Shown: positions 14,419 to 14,463 of the stretch, in pieces
Layout: each line of letters begins with the position of its first letter
How positions within the stretch are numbered: position 1 is the first letter of the stretch
Source: RGIG1995 sp045126815
Lineage (GTDB): Bacteria > Bacillota > Clostridia > Oscillospirales > CAG-272
DNA length: 14,463 nucleotides
Direction of reading: 5' to 3'
Assembly: GCA_045126815.1 (NCBI GenBank)
Contig: JBGVPD010000025.1
Span: 1-14,463, forward strand
Translations under genes and position numbers: made by a program
The notes under the pieces: model-generated
Told to the model about the DNA's origin: nothing
The model's input: the letters and a program-made list of their open reading frames with translations, nothing else
The model's database searches: none

Positions 14419-14463
14419 TCAGATAAGTTGCTTTATTTTTTCAGCAATATCAATCTTTTCCCA
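14419..14463 (-). CDS. metK: Probable 3' end of S-adenosylmethionine synthetase
   Basis: Only the last 14 codons are in the window, reading WEKIDIAEKIKQLI followed by TGA. The WEK-D-AE pattern resembles the C-terminus of Firmicutes MetK, which commonly ends with a '.WE.TD.AE.L' segment, and metK is a frequent neighbour of recD2 in Clostridia. So short a fragment cannot prove identity; the reading frame itself is open to the window edge. The stop is 67 bases before the small membrane ORF. Confidence 0.5.
   Translation of the reverse strand, partial: WEKIDIAEKIKQLI

Overview
The window looks like a chromosomal segment of a low-GC Gram-positive bacterium of the Clostridia, plausibly an uncultured Oscillospirales-type gut organism. 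The evidence is the AT-rich sequence, strong AGGAGG-type ribosome binding sites, TTG and GTG starts, and the Firmicutes gene orders ylxM-ffh-rpsP-khpA and metK-(small ORF)-recD2-comF. The genus assignment is inference. No tRNA, rRNA, CRISPR array, transposase or phage gene is visible.

Region 1 (1-4745, minus strand) is a compact four-gene operon. In transcription order it encodes an ABC ATPase, an ABC-2 type permease, a GldG-like auxiliary protein and a membrane-anchored DUF4340 protein. This is the 'gliding-type' ABC transporter arrangement, found widely outside gliding bacteria and without an established substrate. A 16-base C homopolymer sits just beyond its last gene, at the window edge.

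Region 2 (4746-8750, plus strand) starts with a 335-bp divergent intergenic region. Then come a membrane-anchored HtrA/DegP-family protease, an OmpR-family response regulator and a sensor histidine kinase. The kinase start overlaps the regulator. Upstream of htrA is a run of four imperfect 11-bp repeats resembling a Pho box, placed just before a TATAAA -10. A second, near-consensus promoter precedes the regulator and is followed at once by a 14-bp perfect inverted repeat. Together they suggest an envelope-stress or phosphate-type circuit in which the regulator may control htrA. A perfect 18-bp bidirectional terminator closes this region.

Region 3 (8749-11076, minus strand) is the SRP/ribosome operon ylxM-ffh-rpsP-khpA, without the rimM-trmD-rplS genes that commonly follow. 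It is driven by a promoter matching consensus exactly (TTGACA, 17 bp, TATAAT). The -35 of that promoter lies inside the terminator hairpin of the upstream recD2-comF operon.

Region 4 (11059-14463, minus strand) holds the last 14 codons of a probable metK, an unrecognised 98-residue membrane protein, recD2 and comF, ending at the hairpin terminator. The ribosome binding site of the small membrane protein is fully buried in a 14-bp perfect hairpin, suggesting translational control.

Most genes here are ordinary housekeeping or well-known families. The most unusual signals are regulatory: the promoter embedded in a terminator, the buried ribosome binding site, the 11-bp repeat array and the inverted repeats at two predicted transcription starts.
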